Positions 63,773-64,000 of a stretch of DNA of 64,000 bases are shown in pieces. The first letter of the stretch is position 1. Every line of letters starts with the position of its first letter. The DNA is from an uncultured Bacteroides sp. (GTDB taxonomy: Bacteria; Bacteroidota; Bacteroidia; Bacteroidales; Bacteroidaceae), in NCBI GenBank assembly GCA_902492205.1, contig CABUKU010000015.1, forward strand, positions 1 to 64,000, written 5' to 3'. A program made the translations under genes and the position numbers. Below the pieces are notes generated by a model. That model was not told where the DNA came from and did no database searches. It saw nothing but the letters and a program-made list of their open reading frames with translations.

Positions 63773-64000
63773 TTATTCTTTTAATAACGGATTCTTTTCT
63801 TGTTCTGTCAAAGGAATTGGCAAATAATAATTTGCTCCAGTAAAAGTACGATCTTCTACCTTGCTAATCTTATACTCTAATGTAACATTATCATCATAAA
63901 TATTCATTCCCATTATCGGAGCCTTAAGAGCATCTGCATCTTTCCAACGGCGCAAATCATAGAAGCGATGTTCTTCCAACAACAGTTCAACTCTACGCTC
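63773..64000 (-). CDS. SusD/RagB family lipoprotein, C-terminal 75 residues (runs off the window)
   Basis: The frame is open to the right edge. It includes the family's C-terminal motif (ERRVELLLEEHRFYDLRRWKD) followed by the usual tail with ANYYLPIPLTEQEKNPLL. The N-terminal part and its SusC partner lie beyond 64000. It is the surface-binding protein of the beta-glucan locus whose enzymes follow. Confidence 0.9.
   Translation of the reverse strand, partial: ERRVELLLEEHRFYDLRRWKDADALKAPIMGMNIYDDNVTLEYKISKVEDRTFTGANYYLPIPLTEQEKNPLLKE

Overview
The window looks like a chromosomal segment of a gut Bacteroides or close Bacteroidales relative. The signs are several SusC/SusD pairs, ECF sigma/FecR anti-sigma regulators, many lipoproteins with short Bacteroidetes-type signals, the gene order nusB-yajC-ybbR-coaE-DUF5606, and promoter motifs of the Bacteroides type (TTTG or TTG, about 20 nt, then TAnnTTTG) rather than TTGACA/TATAAT. 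I saw no tRNA, rRNA, CRISPR array or complete insertion sequence.

Layout. 1-325: the tail of a broken carbohydrate-binding (F5/8 type C) gene beside another truncated reading frame. 495-2396: four-gene stress-type operon DUF4252 / ECF sigma / membrane anti-sigma / DUF4252. 2454-5029 (minus): YeiH-type transporter, LysR regulator and a conserved hypothetical gene. 5522-8110: clpB. 8170-13126 (minus): AraC/GyrI regulator, TlpA-like lipoprotein, then the housekeeping run DUF5606, coaE, ybbR, yajC, nusB. 13364-15664 (plus): PUR-alpha-like protein, rplY, pth, S4-domain protein. 15677-23510 (minus): secreted nitrilase-fold enzyme, HIT protein, cation/proton antiporter, gcvT, pepT and a PurF-like protein lacking the catalytic N-terminal cysteine. 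23646-31785 (plus): ECF sigma, FecR, SusC, SusD and a thioredoxin-like protein, with no glycosidase. 31865-35512 (plus): crcB, pentapeptide-repeat protein, eno and two envelope proteins. 36193-38180 (minus): two lipoproteins lying between two nearly identical direct repeats.

From 38418 to 58898 (minus) lies a large polysaccharide utilization locus. In transcription order it holds ECF sigma, FecR, SusC, SusD, GH92 alpha-mannosidase, endonuclease/exonuclease/phosphatase protein, alkaline phosphatase, GH63-like enzyme, GH125 alpha-1,6-mannosidase, GH20 hexosaminidase, metallophosphoesterase and a sulfatase. The mix of mannosidases, a hexosaminidase, three phosphoesterases and a sulfatase suggests a mannose- and HexNAc-containing glycan carrying phosphate and/or sulfate. 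A second locus enters from the right edge (59342-64000, minus): partial SusD, GH16, a GH158-like clan GH-A enzyme and GH3, which fits beta-1,3-glucan (laminarin-like) breakdown.

The most unusual non-coding signal is a set of three intergenic arrays, upstream of clpB, downstream of gcvT and after the gene at 35063. Each has different bases and usually a palindromic core, yet all share a unit length of 22 bp (21-22 bp in the third). I do not recognise this as a named element.
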